Notes: generated from the letters alone by a model not told the origin. 64,000 bases of DNA from Myxococcales bacterium (GCA_016709545.1 JADJMO010000014.1:124001-188000); one strand, 5' to 3'; counted from the stretch's first letter, positions 15,927-25,389 are shown. A program made the numbers and translations.

Positions 15927-18549
15927 GCCAGCGCCAGATCCACAACCTCGAGGTCGAGGAGGTGTGGTCGCTGCTGCGCAGCCGGTCCGGGGGCCTCTCG
16001 GACCGCGAGGTGCAGGAGCGCCTCGCGGAGCTCGGCCGGAACACCTCGGGGAGGCGCCGCGGCTGCGCTGGCTGCGCAAGCTGCTGGAGCAGTTCACCAA
16101 CCTGTTCAGCCTGCTCCTCGACGTGTCCGCCGCGCTCTGCTTCGTCGCCGATCGCATGCAGCCCGGCGAGGGCATGGCGGTGCTCGGGTGGGCGCTGCTC
16201 GCCGTCGCCATCCTCAACGCCCTCTTCACCTTCGCGCAGGCCATCCGCGCCGAGCGCGCGATGGACGCCCTGCGTGACCTCCTGCCGAGGCGAATCCGCG
16301 CGCGTCGCGCCGGGGTCGAGGGCGAGGTGCCGGTCGACGAGCTCGTGCCCGGAGACGTCATCGTCGTCCGCGAGGGCGACCAGGTGCCCGCCGACGCGCG
16401 CCTCGTCGAGGGCCACGATCTGCTCGCCAACAACGCGCCGCTGACGGGCGAGTCACGGCACGCCGCGCTCTCCGCTGCGCGCATGGACGAGGGGCGCCTC
16501 GTCGACGCCGAGAACCTCGTGTTCGCGGGGTGCTCGATCCTGCGCGGCGAGGGCGTCGCCGTGGTCTACGCGACGGGCCGCCGCACCGAGTTCGGCAAGA
16601 TCGCGCAGCTCTCCGTCGAGGTGAAGCGCCCGCCCACCCCGCTCGAGCGCGAGGTCTCGCGCATGGTGCGCATCCTCACCGCGGTCGCCGTGGTGATGGG
16701 CCTCGCCTTCTTCGCCTACGGCCTCGCCCGGGGCCGTCCGCTCTGGGTCAACGTCGTGTTCATGCTCGGGATCATCGTGGCCAACGTCCCCGAGGGGCTG
16801 CTCCCGACGCTGACGCTCGCGCTCGCCATGGGCGGCCTGCGCCTCGCCAAGAAGAACGTGCTCGTGAAGAGCCTCAACGCGGTCGAGGCGCTCGGCTCGG
16901 TCGAGGTCATCTGCACCGACAAGACCGGCACCCTCACCAAGAACGACCTCGCGGTGACCGCCGTCGTGGGGCTCGACGGAGCGGAGCTCGGGGCCGACGC
17001 GCACCGCGGGCTGCTCGAGATCGCGGTCGCCGCGTCGGAGATCCGCGCGCAGGGCGACGCGTGGACGGGCGACCCGCTCGACGTCGCCGCGGCGCGCGCG
17101 CTCGCGACGGCGGGGGGCGATCCGCTGGCCCTGTCGCGCGACGTCGTGCGCCACCTCGCGTTCGACGTGCAGCGACGCCGCGCGGCCGGCGTGCTCACCC
17201 ACGGCGAGCTGCGTCGCTTCGCGCTCAAGGGGGCGTGGGAGGTCGTGCGCGACCACGTGGCCCTCACCGCGGAGCAGCGCAGGGAGGGCGACGCCACCGT
17301 CCAGCGGCTCGCCTCGCGCGGCCTGCGCATCCTCGCCGTCGCGGCGCGGTCGCTGGCGCAGGCCGAGCTGGGCGCTGCGGAGGAGGTGCTCGAGCAGCGC
17401 CTCGAGCTCAGTGGGTTCCTCTGCCTCTCGGACCCGCTGCGCGACGAGGTGCCCGCGGCCCTCTCGCGGTGTCACGCGGCCGGGATCCGGGTGATCCTGA
17501 TCACCGGCGACCACCCCGACACCGCGCGCGCGATCGCCCAGCAGGCCGGGATCGTGCCCGTGGACGCGCCCCCCGAGTGCGTGTTGACGGGGGACCGCCT
17601 CGAGGCGCTGCGCGAGGACGCCATCGTCGAGCGACTCGAGGCCGGCGTGAACGTGTTCGCCCGCACGACGCCCGAGCAGAAGCTCAAGATCGTGAGCGCG
17701 CTCGGACGCATGGGGCTGCTGGTCGCGATGACCGGCGACGGGGTGAACGACGCCCCGGCGCTGCGCGCGGCCGACGTCGGCATCGCCATGGGCGCCACCG
17801 GGACCGACGTCGCCCGCGAATCGGCGCAGATCGTCCTCCTCGACGACAACTTCGCGAGCATCGTCGCCGGCGTGGAGGAGGGCCGCACGGTGTTCGCCAA
17901 CATCCGCAAGTTCACGAGCTACGTCCTCGCGAGCAACGTGCCCGAGATGCTCCCGTTCCTCGCGTACGTCGTGCTCCCGGTGCCGCTCGCGCTCACCGTG
18001 ATCCAGATCCTCTCGGTCGACCTCGGCACCGATCTGCTCCCGGCCATCGGGCTCGGGCAGGAGCCTCCCGACGGCGAGGCCATGACCAAGCCGCCCCGCG
18101 GCCGCCACGGGCGCCTGCTCGACCGCGCGCTGATCTTCCGCAGCTACCTGTTCCTCGGCGCGATCGAGGCGGCGTGGGGGATGTTCATGTTCTTCCTGGT
18201 GCTGCGCCTCGGTGGCTACCACTTCGGCAAGGACCTGCCGGCGAGCGACGCGCTCTACCGCGGGGCGACCGGCATCACGCTCGTGTCCGTGGTGTTCGCC
18301 CAGGTGGGCAACCTGCTCGGCCGCCGCTTCGAGTCCCGGTCGGGGCTCGACCGCGGGTTCTTGCGCAACCCGCTCCTCGTGATCGGTGTCGTGCTCGAGC
18401 TCGCCTTCGCGTTCGGCGCGCTGTACTTCCCCCCGCTGGCCCGCGTCCTCGGCACCGGGCCCGTCGCCCCGTGGCTCGTCGCCCTCGCCGCGCTGGGCGC
18501 GCCGCTGATGCTCCTCGCGGACGCGGGACGCCGCCGCTGGTCCCGGTGA
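15923..18549 (+). CDS. P-type (P2) cation-transporting ATPase, frame broken at 16048-16051
   Basis: About 875 residues. The N-terminal cation-ATPase domain begins VSQRQIHNLEVEEVW and reaches ELGRNT. One G added to the run at 16048-16051 joins it to EAPRLRWLRKLLEQFTN and the membrane core. Hallmarks: actuator TGES, phosphorylation DKTGTLTK, TGDHPDTA, hinge TGDGVNDAPALR, and an ion-site helix IIVANVPEGLLPTLTLALA closer to Na,K-ATPase (P2C) than to the SERCA form. About ten transmembrane helices are expected. It exports or exchanges a cation at ATP cost; the ion is not certain. Starts at a GTG overlapping the USP stop. It converges on the IgGFc-like gene with a 3-bp gap. Confidence 0.87.
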
Positions 18550-18552
18550 GCG

Positions 18553-20465
18553 TCACTTCGGCTTCGGTTCGATCACCACCGTGTTGATCTGCGCGGCGTT
18601 CTCGCCGGCGGCGTAGGCGTAGCTCACGTCGCAGGTGTTCCCCTTCTGCCCCGCGTCGCACCAGCCGTCGGCGGTCTCGGGCCCGCCCCAGCCCCAGACG
18701 TAGAGGCCGAAGGGCTCGGTCGACTCCATGACGTGGCGACCGTTGTCGCACCCGCCCTGGCCCTCGAAGTTGCCCTTCACGAGGTCGACCCACGCGACCT
18801 CGTAGGTGCCGCCCTTGCCGATCGGCGCGAAGCCACCGACCTTGCCGAGGCAGGCGAGGTTCACGTCGGCGAAGCCCGCCGCGCCGCGCTTGCGCACGAC
18901 GACGAGGTTCGTGTCGGGGTAGGTCGGGTCGGTGAAGAAGACGTACTTCTTCAGGTACTGTTGCCCCGCGACCAGCCGCACGAAGTCGGAGTCGCCGATG
19001 CCGCCGGCGCCCTTCCACGTGTGCGGGCCCACGGTGCTCGAGCCGGTCATGTAGGTGAACGACAGGAAGGGGTGCGCCGCGTCCTGGCTCCGCACCACGA
19101 AGGGGCCCGTGGTGAGGAGCTCGACGATCTGGCCGCGCTCGATCGTCGAGGGGGCGCCTTCGATCTTCGGATCGAACGTCAGCGTGGTGCCGTCGACCGC
19201 GCCGACGAGGCGGTGCACGTGCGTCTCGACGGTGCCCGGGATGCGGTCGCGGTGACCCACGACGACGTATTCGCTCCCGAGCGCGCGCACCGGCGCGATC
19301 ATCTGCTCGGCGTGGTCGCAGTAGTCGCGGTCGTAGGGCACGTTGAGGCAGTAGTGCCCGCCGAGCACGCCGATCGGTTTGTTCGACTGGATCGGGCTGC
19401 CGGTGAGCTCGGGGTCGTGGCCCCCTCGGTGAGCTGCAGCACCTCGCCGGCCGAGAGCGCGTAGGTCACCGGCGTGCCCGCCACCGCCGCGGGCACGATC
19501 GAGCCCCAGCCGCGGATCTCGCCGGTCGGCAGCACGGTCACCTTGGTGTCGTTCTCCTGCGCGACGATGGAGAGCACGGGCGGCATCTTGTAGGCCCAAG
19601 AGGACTTGTACGCCTGCGCGGCCACGTAGTTGGTGTCCCACGCGCTGGTCGGGAGCAGCAGCGAGGCGCCGGTCACGCGGGAGGCGCCACCGCCGTACGG
19701 CAGCATCTGGTAGGCGACGACGGGCTCGCTCGTCTCGAGGTGGAAGGCGCGCGCGCGAGCGGTGTTGACCACCTGGTAGGGCGTGACGGTGCCGCCGATG
19801 GGCATGTCGTGGAACGCGCCGGTCTCGATCGCGGGCGTCACGGGGCAGGGGATGCCCTCGGCCTTGCTCGGGCCCTTCGGCGAGAGATCGTGGGCGAGGA
19901 ACAGGATGGCGACCTCGTTCGGGGGCAGGCCGGCCGCGGCGTCGAGCGCCTCGTAGGTGAGCTTCGGCCCCGAGCCGCGCGGGATGCGCGCGAACTTGCC
20001 GAGGTCGAGCGCCTTGCCGTCGAAGGTGGCGGTGATCTTGGTGGGCTTGTCGCTCGTGTTGGCGACGAAGGCCACGAAGCACCCGCCGAACGCCGGGCCC
20101 TGCGCGCTCATGGCGGTCGCGTAGTAGTCGCAGCCGACGCTCGATCGGTTGACCTTGGCCGCCGCGCACGCGGACACGCAGGCGCCGTCGGCGCACGCCT
20201 CGCCGACCCCGCAGGTCTTCTCGACCTTGCCGTCGCAGCCGAGCACGGACTTGCCGTCGGGGGCGCAGAACGGGCACTTGGTCGTCTCGGTCGGCGGGAC
20301 GTCGAAGGTCGCGCCGTCGTCCGGCGGCCGGGTCTCGGCGTGGGCGTCGGTGGCGTCGACCCCGGCGTCGGTGGGCGCGAGCCCGGGTGCGTCGGTGCCG
20401 CGGTCGTTGCCCGCAGCGCAGGCGGCCACGAAGGTGAAGGCGAGGACGAGGAGCTTCCGGTTCAT
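18553..20465 (-). CDS. IgGFc-binding-protein-like lipoprotein (frame broken at 19421-19425)
   Basis: About 637 residues if one base is restored in the C run at 19421-19425. The signal peptide ends in FVAAC (Cys16), then an Asp/Thr/Ala-rich linker and a Cys-rich patch (CPFCAPDGK to about 110). From about 115 the body matches the IgGFc-binding N-terminal-like domain seen in many myxobacterial and Bacteroidetes surface proteins: SVGCDYYAT, PVVAYQMLPYG, GEVLQLTEG, then SPIQSNKPIGVLGGH, YVVVGHRDRIPG and PFLSFTYMTG. The family name comes from a mucin-like vertebrate protein; in bacteria these are probable surface adhesins. It is the last of the same-strand lipoprotein series. Confidence 0.8.
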
Positions 20466-20531
20466 CGCGCCGAGGTGGCGCGGGCCCCGAAGAACGGCTC
20501 GTCGGTGTGTCTCTCGCGGAAGTTTCCGCGG

Positions 20532-21125
20532 TCAGCCCGGCCCGACCCGGCACTTGCCGAGGGGGCCGCCGGAGAGCTTCTCGCACTTGGCGGTGCCGGC
20601 CCCCGGGCACAGGGCCTTGGGGCACACGACGGTGCAGCTCAGCTTCTTCCACCGTTCCTGCATCGCCACCAGGGCGGGGTACGCGTCGTTGCCCTCGCTG
20701 ACCCACGCCTCGCAGCCGCAGAAGCCGCGGTCGACTTGCCGGTTGCAGTCGTCGTCGCACGTGCAGGTGCGGGCGTCGTCGAAGTAGACCGGGTACTTGG
20801 TCAGGAGCTCGGGGCACCCGAGCCCACCGGTCGGGAACGTGGACGTGCTCGGCGATCGCGCGCACGTGCTGTCGCCCGGGGCATCCAACGCAGTGCTGTC
20901 CGGCGGGTTCGAGTCGCTCGTGGTGTCGCTCCCGAGGTCGGGCCTGCCCGTGTCGCTGCCGCTGTCCATGGGCGCCGAATCGCCGGCGCTCGAGTCGAGC
21001 GCCGTGTCGAGGCTCGTGGAGTCGACGACGCCGACGTCTCCGCTGCCCACGTCGAAGCTGGAGCTGCTGCAGCCGATGGCGCCCAAGAACCCGAAGACCA
21101 AGAATCGTCGCATTTCCCCAATCAT
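20532..21125 (-). CDS. Cys-rich lipoprotein with an Asp/Ser/Thr-rich linker
   Basis: A 197-residue protein from the ATG at 21125 (193 from the ATG at 21113). The ATG at 21125 overlaps the stop of the small upstream frame (ATGA), while the second has GGGGAA just before it; either works. The lipobox is LGAIGC. Residues up to about 85 are a D/S/T linker (DTALDSSAGDSAP and similar), followed by a compact Cys-rich domain with at least ten cysteines (TCTCDDDC, CGCEAW, CTVVCPKALCPG). No known domain is recognised. The organisation, lipid anchor plus flexible acidic linker plus folded tip, is shared with its neighbours. Confidence 0.75.
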   Translation of the reverse strand: MIGEMRRFLVFGFLGAIGCSSSSFDVGSGDVGVVDSTSLDTALDSSAGDSAPMDSGSDTGRPDLGSDTTSDSNPPDSTALDAPGDSTCARSPSTSTFPTGGLGCPELLTKYPVYFDDARTCTCDDDCNRQVDRGFCGCEAWVSEGNDAYPALVAMQERWKKLSCTVVCPKALCPGAGTAKCEKLSGGPLGKCRVGPG

Positions 21126-21280
21126 ACCGCGCGCCGGCCGCCGAGCACGCACCCGGCGAACCCGAGCACCTGCGCGCCACTCCGGGTGCCGGTGGGGGTC
21201 GGCACCCAGCCCGCGGCGAGCCGTGCGTCGAGCAGCTCCTGCGGGGTCGGACGATGATCCCAGACCGCGACCGCGGTCAC
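21122..21280 (-). CDS. Small hypothetical protein, 52 residues
   Basis: A GTG at 21280, nine bases downstream of the preceding gene's stop and following a GGGGG-rich stretch, opens a short frame that reads TAVAVWDHRPTPQELLD and GWVPTPTGTRSGAQVLGF, then CVLGGRRAV. Third positions are almost all G or C, as in real genes here, and the stop overlaps the next gene's ATG. The C-terminal GAQVLGFAGCVLGG could be a short hydrophobic tail. No family is recognised and a chance frame cannot be excluded. Confidence 0.4.
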   Translation of the reverse strand: MTAVAVWDHRPTPQELLDARLAAGWVPTPTGTRSGAQVLGFAGCVLGGRRAV

Positions 21281-21289
21281 GCCCCCGAG

Positions 21290-21580
21290 TCAGGTCGTGT
21301 CGTAGACGAGGTACAGTCGGCCCTCCGCGTCCCACGGGACGACGACGTCGTGCGTGTACTCGTCCTGGACGTAGAGGTCGAAGCCGGGAGCCTCCGTGCT
21401 GCGCGCACCACGGTCGCCGAGGCCCGCCGTCCGCGCCTGCTCGAAGAGGCGCGGTGGGCTCTCGGCGAAGGCCCACCGGACGACCTCCTCGAGCGTGGCG
21501 TGCTCGGAGACGACCGCCTCGATCGCGGCGCGCTCGGCCACCCCTACTTCGGCGTGCCCTGCTCCAGCGTCGAGATGCAC
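21290..21580 (-). CDS. Small hypothetical protein, 96 residues
   Basis: Starts at GTG 21580. The N-terminal half is helical and acidic (EVVRWAFAESPPRLFEQA); the C-terminal half is the more distinctive QDEYTHDVVVPWDAEGRLYLVYDTT, which has the look of a conserved domain end. There is no signal peptide. It lies 30 bp downstream of the SUKH-family gene and may form an operon with it. If so, a cytosolic partner or immunity-like role is possible, but this rests only on position. Confidence 0.55.
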   Translation of the reverse strand: MHLDAGAGHAEVGVAERAAIEAVVSEHATLEEVVRWAFAESPPRLFEQARTAGLGDRGARSTEAPGFDLYVQDEYTHDVVVPWDAEGRLYLVYDTT

Positions 21581-21610
21581 CCACTCAACGTGCGCAGCGC
21601 ACGGCCGACG

Positions 21611-22171
21611 TCAAGGCTTCGCGAGGAAGCGCTCGAGGGCTGCGGTGGCTCGACCGAGGGCGAAGCCGACCCGCGCCCACGCCGTGAGCCAGGCTTCCAC
21701 CGACGGGTGGCAGGCGACCACGGCGTCCTTCGGCTCGCCGTCGTGCGTGTACCAGACCACGCGCGGCGCTCGTGCGCCGTCGAACGCGAGGGCGTACCCA
21801 TCGCCGTAGCCGTCCGAGGTCACGCGGAGCACGCGCGGCACGTCACGCCGCCGCTCCGGGGTCCACGCCTGCCGAAGACGCTCCACGGGCTCGAGCTCGA
21901 GGCGGCCTTCCGGGGTCTCTCCGACGCACCCGAGCTGCTCGCCCTGACCGCGCCGCACCGACCAGCGGAAGACGAGGAACCGCCCGACGTCCACGTAGAA
22001 GCTGCGGAGCGGCTCGGGCAGCTGGATGCCGAGGTCGGCCTCGACGCCCGCGAGCTCCGCTTCTGGGAAGGGGAGCCCGAACTCGATCTCGTGGACGTGG
22101 AAGACGTCGCCTCGTGCGGCGAGCCTCCGCTCGACCTCCTCCACCAGCGAAAGGAGTCCGCGGCCGTCCAT
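21611..22171 (-). CDS. SMI1/KNR4 (SUKH) family protein
   Basis: A 186-residue cytosolic protein. The SUKH signature is visible from about residue 25: FGLPFPEAELAGVEADLG, then the conserved IQLPEPLRSFYVDVG (the LP-x-x-x-x-x-FY helix of the family), followed by beta strands ending in the YALAFDG and VVWYTHDGE regions. In bacteria SUKH proteins often neutralise polymorphic toxins, and many also occur alone. No toxin gene is seen beside it; the 96- and 52-residue frames just downstream are its closest partners. Confidence 0.75.
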   Translation of the reverse strand: MDGRGLLSLVEEVERRLAARGDVFHVHEIEFGLPFPEAELAGVEADLGIQLPEPLRSFYVDVGRFLVFRWSVRRGQGEQLGCVGETPEGRLELEPVERLRQAWTPERRRDVPRVLRVTSDGYGDGYALAFDGARAPRVVWYTHDGEPKDAVVACHPSVEAWLTAWARVGFALGRATAALERFLAKP

Positions 22172-22195
22172 GCCCGCAGCCTACTCCGCCTCGGG

Positions 22196-23119
22196 TCAGA
22201 GGTCCTTCACGCAGCGGAACCCGCGGTCCGGCACGGCCCCGCTGTCCTCGCCGCGACCATAGTCGGCGCCGCACGCGTCGGGGTCGGTGGTCTGGTAGCC
22301 GCCACCCCGCCGGACGTGCCCACCGCCCTCGACCGTCGAGGTCCACTCCTCGACGTTGCCCGCGAGATCCATGATGCCTTGCGGGGAGTGCCCGGCAGGG
22401 AAGCTCCCGACCGGCCAGGTCGCGCCGCCGCTCGAGGCGGACCACACGAGGTGGCACTTGTCGCCCGTGCTCAACGCGTTGCCCCATGGGTACAGCGTGC
22501 CAGCACCGGTCGCCGGCGCTCCGCGCTCCGCGTATTCCCACTCGAGCTCCGTCGGGAGGCGCTTGCCGAGCTTCTTGCAGTGGGCATCGGCCTGCGCGAA
22601 CGTGACGCAGTTGATGGGGTGGTTGGTCTTGCCGCTGACACCGTAGGTCTGGGGCGCGCAGCTGGTCGTCGGCACGCATGCCCCGCTGCACCCCTTTGCG
22701 TACTCGCCGGCCGTCACCTCGGTGATGTCCATGCAGAACGCCTTCGCGAAGGTCGCGTTGCGCAGGCTGCCGGTGATCTGACCCGCGGGGATCAGCGCCA
22801 TGTCCACGGGACAACCGCCGGCGCCCGCCTCCGGGAGGGTGATCTTCCCGTCGGTGCAGGTCGCGTCGCCGAGCGGCACGTCGAACGAGGCGTCGCTGGA
22901 GGAGCCGTCGCTCGAGGTGGTGTCGACACTGGTCGTGTCGACACTGGTCGTGTCGACAGGGCCGTCGAGGCCACCGGTGTCGAGACCACCCGTGTCGGGG
23001 GCCGTCGAGTCCGAGGCGCTCGCGTCGATCGCGGTGTCCTCGGAGGTCGCGTCGGTCGCGCCCTGCACAGGATCACCCTGACAACCGACGACGAACAGGA
23101 GCGGGATGAAGCGGCGCAC
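22196..23119 (-). CDS. Lipoprotein with an FGE/SUMF1-type (C-type-lectin-like) domain
   Basis: A 307-residue protein. The lipobox is LFVVGC, the D/T/S linker runs to about residue 85 and includes a tandem DTTSV repeat. The fold then matches the formylglycine-generating-enzyme domain: MALIPAGQI, FCMDITEVTAGEY, PINCVTFAQADAHCKKLGKRLPTELEWEYAERG, YPWGN, SPQGIMDLAGNVEEWTS and DRGFRCV. The copper-binding cysteine pair needed for sulfatase activation is not apparent in the GGGYQTTDPDACGAD stretch, so a structural or binding role at the cell surface is more likely than catalysis. Confidence 0.85.
   Translation of the reverse strand: MRRFIPLLFVVGCQGDPVQGATDATSEDTAIDASASDSTAPDTGGLDTGGLDGPVDTTSVDTTSVDTTSSDGSSSDASFDVPLGDATCTDGKITLPEAGAGGCPVDMALIPAGQITGSLRNATFAKAFCMDITEVTAGEYAKGCSGACVPTTSCAPQTYGVSGKTNHPINCVTFAQADAHCKKLGKRLPTELEWEYAERGAPATGAGTLYPWGNALSTGDKCHLVWSASSGGATWPVGSFPAGHSPQGIMDLAGNVEEWTSTVEGGGHVRRGGGYQTTDPDACGADYGRGEDSGAVPDRGFRCVKDL
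22920..22960. repeat. 15-bp tandem repeat coding DTTSV linker
   Basis: GTGTCGACACTGGTC occurs twice in perfect tandem (22920-22934, 22935-22949) and a third copy starts at 22950 and diverges after GTGTCGACA. It encodes part of the acidic linker of the SUMF1-fold lipoprotein, so copy changes would lengthen or shorten the stalk in steps of five residues. Confidence 0.8.
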
Positions 23120-23182
23120 GCTCCGACGATAGCGGTCCCGGCTTCCCAGGGTGAGCGCCTCGCGACCTTGCGAAACAGAGCG

Positions 23183-24166
23183 TCAGCGGCAAGCCGTCGA
23201 AGACAGCGCGGCCAGGTTGCCCTCGGAGGCCGTGAAGTATCCGCGACCGTCCGCGCGGAAGGCGACCGCTTCGCCCTGCGTCTCGACCGCGACGGGGACC
23301 GAGCGGGGCTTGCTCGCGAGCGCGTCGCCGACGGTCTTGCCCGCCCCGATCGAGTACTCGAGCAACGCCCCGTACGTGCGCAAGAGAACGCGGTCGCCGC
23401 ACGGCGAGACGTCGCCACCCGTGACGAGGCTCCCCTTGGTTCCCGTGGCCGAGCCTACCTTCTCGAGCGTGACCGGCACGCCGGGCTCGAGCTTCTCGGG
23501 GAACACGTAGACCCCGCCGTCGATCGTGTCGTCCTTCGTGACGAGGTAGATGCGACCGGTGGTCGGGTGGACGAGCAGCGTCTCGCAGTTCCACTTGCCG
23601 TCGGGGTACGAGAACGGGAACCGCTTGGCCGACAGCGTCTGGGTGGCGAACGGCTTGCCGTCGAGCGAGGGCTCGGCGACCGCGTAAAGCGCGTAGTCCC
23701 CGCGGCTCTTGGCGTTGTCCCCCACGTCGGAGACGAACACGCACGAGCCCTCGGCGCAGGGACCGACGGCGATGTCCTCCCAGTCGACCGCCGTCGCCCC
23801 ACCGAAGGTGAGCTGTCCGAGCAGGCCACCCTTCTGGTCGAGCGCGAAGATGCGCGCCGAGTCCCCGGAGTCGTTGTGCCCGTAGAGGACCCCCGCGTTC
23901 TTGCGGCTCGCGGCGAGGCCCGACGTCTCCTTCAGCACGGCGGGCATCGCGCCGACGCGGACAGGCTCCGTGTAGTCGACGCAGCCGCAAGCACCCCCGT
24001 CGGCCACCTCGGAGACCGCCGAGTCCGCTGCGGCGTCGAGGGTGTCGAGGGCGTCGAGGGCGTCGAGGGCGTCCGGCGCATCGACGGCGCCGTCAGCCTG
24101 GGTCTGCACCGCCGCCTCCGAGCAGCCGCCCAAGAGCAGAGCGCTGACGAGGGCGGTGATGCGCAT
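23183..24166 (-). CDS. Lipoprotein with a propeller-like domain
   Basis: A 327-residue protein: lipobox LLLGGC, an acidic linker that includes a DAL-DAL-DAL-DTL repeat, a CGC motif near residue 60, then a beta-rich body. Segments such as ETSGLAASRKNAGVLYGHNDSGDSA, VDWEDIAVGPC, FVSDVGDNAKSRG and KRFPFSYPDGKWNCETLLVHP are characteristic of a bacterial propeller family related to the NHL/SdiA-regulated-like group. I see no catalytic motif. It is third in the lipoprotein run and shares lipobox-plus-acidic-linker organisation. Confidence 0.75.
   Translation of the reverse strand: MRITALVSALLLGGCSEAAVQTQADGAVDAPDALDALDALDTLDAAADSAVSEVADGGACGCVDYTEPVRVGAMPAVLKETSGLAASRKNAGVLYGHNDSGDSARIFALDQKGGLLGQLTFGGATAVDWEDIAVGPCAEGSCVFVSDVGDNAKSRGDYALYAVAEPSLDGKPFATQTLSAKRFPFSYPDGKWNCETLLVHPTTGRIYLVTKDDTIDGGVYVFPEKLEPGVPVTLEKVGSATGTKGSLVTGGDVSPCGDRVLLRTYGALLEYSIGAGKTVGDALASKPRSVPVAVETQGEAVAFRADGRGYFTASEGNLAALSSTACR
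24033..24068. repeat. 9-bp tandem repeat coding a D-A-L linker
   Basis: Four consecutive 9-mers of G(C/T)GTCGAGG (24033-24041, 24042-24050, 24051-24059, 24060-24068), with a fifth degenerate copy after it. In the minus-strand gene each encodes an Asp-(Ala/Thr)-Leu triplet of the lipoprotein stalk. Confidence 0.8.
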
Positions 24167-24198
24167 CGGGCGAGCCTAGCGCTCGCGGGCGTCGACCG

Positions 24199-24993
24199 TC
24201 ACCCACCCGAGAACGGCACGCAGTCGAGCAGCACCTCGCGGGTGCGCTCGCCCTTGGGCTTCGCCACGACCACCGTGGCCGTCGTCGAACCGTCGAAGGT
24301 CTTGGTGATGGTGGCGTCCTTGCCGCGGACCACGGCCACGATCGAGCCCGTCGGACACTGCACGTGGGTGGCGTCGGCGGGACACGAGGTCACGGCCGAG
24401 AGCGTCACGTCCATCACCCGGTCGGCGCGCGTGACGACGGCGGTGCCGTTCATGACGCTGCACCCGGTCGCGGTGTCGACCTCGAGGACGTGGTCGGCCA
24501 CCCGCGTGACGAGGGTGCCCTTGGCGTCGGTGGTGGACTTCTCCCCGTGCCAGACCACGTGGCGCTTCCCCTCCACGAAGGTGATGTCGGCGCTCGCGTG
24601 GCGCGTCGCCGGCCGATCGTCGATCGTCAGGCCGACGCCGACGTGCTCGGCGTGGAGGGTCTGAGCCACGACCGAGAAGGTGACGACGACCTCGCCGCTG
24701 ATCACGTGCCGGCCGAAGCGGCCGGGACAACGATCGAGGTGGACGTGGACCACGTTCGGCAGGAGCGGGTCGCGCACCCGGGTCTTGCAGCCGCTGCTCT
24801 CGTCCACCGCGGTGACCGCGGCCACCGCCGCCGCCGCGTCCGGGACCTCGAGGCGCTGCAGGGCTGCTTCGGAGAGGCCGAAGTCCTGGGCGAGATCGTC
24901 GGTCTCGGCCATGACGGCGGGACCCACGTCGGCGTGATCGGCGCCGCAGGCGACGAGCAAGGGCAGGGCGAGGACGGCGAGAGAGCGGTGCAT
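24199..24993 (-). CDS. Lipoprotein of unknown function
   Basis: A 264-residue protein starting at the ATG at 24993, with AGGAGG four bases upstream. The signal peptide ends in LPLLVAC, so it is a lipoprotein. The rest is soluble, with a helical segment (LAQDFGLSEAALQRLEV) and a long beta-rich part with alternating strands (VVTFSVVAQTLHAEHVGVGLTI, ADITFVEGKRHVVWHG). Cys pairs occur around residues 60-80 and in the C-terminal third. No known domain is recognised. It is the first gene of the minus-strand lipoprotein run. Confidence 0.7.
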   Translation of the reverse strand: MHRSLAVLALPLLVACGADHADVGPAVMAETDDLAQDFGLSEAALQRLEVPDAAAAVAAVTAVDESSGCKTRVRDPLLPNVVHVHLDRCPGRFGRHVISGEVVVTFSVVAQTLHAEHVGVGLTIDDRPATRHASADITFVEGKRHVVWHGEKSTTDAKGTLVTRVADHVLEVDTATGCSVMNGTAVVTRADRVMDVTLSAVTSCPADATHVQCPTGSIVAVVRGKDATITKTFDGSTTATVVVAKPKGERTREVLLDCVPFSGG

Positions 24994-25089
24994 GAGACCT
25001 CCTGCTCCTTCTCGGCCGGACCCGTCGCGGACCTTCACGGGTCGTCGAAGAAACCGTGCCGCGGGCTTCGACGCGCTGCGACACCAGGC

Positions 25090-25389
25090 TCAGTGGAGGA
25101 GCTGCTGCGTCACGTCGCGGCCGCCGGAGAAGTTCGTGTAGAGCGCCATCGGGGTCCAGATGAACCCCCACGGGATGCCCCACCAGCCGAACAGGAAGGA
25201 GAGCAGCGAGTAGGGCCAGCTCTTGCCGAACGTGCCCTCGCCGGGTCGAACGAGGAACGGGTCGGACCCACGCTTGAAGGTCATCACGAGGATCGAGATC
25301 GTGTACTCGAAGATCACCACCCGGGCACCCCGGGCGATCTCGTCGGCGAACTGCTGATCGGTGAGCTGCTCGGCGCCGCGGATGGCCAT
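25090..25389 (-). CDS. Small conserved-looking membrane protein, 99 residues
   Basis: Starts at the ATG at 25389. Two hydrophobic stretches (VVIFEYTISILVMTF, about 26-40; PYSLLSFLFGWWGIPWGFIWTP, about 60-81) flank a basic loop, and the end is NFSGGRDVTQQLL. The GWWGIPWG and GGRDVT motifs recur in small uncharacterised membrane proteins of several phyla, from memory, but no function is known to me. It is a monocistronic-looking gene transcribed toward the lipoprotein run. Confidence 0.65.
   Translation of the reverse strand: MAIRGAEQLTDQQFADEIARGARVVIFEYTISILVMTFKRGSDPFLVRPGEGTFGKSWPYSLLSFLFGWWGIPWGFIWTPMALYTNFSGGRDVTQQLLH

Noticed and set aside
22196..23119. Functional formylglycine-generating enzyme
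   Set aside because: The catalytic cysteine pair is not apparent, the protein is lipid-anchored and no sulfatase is present.
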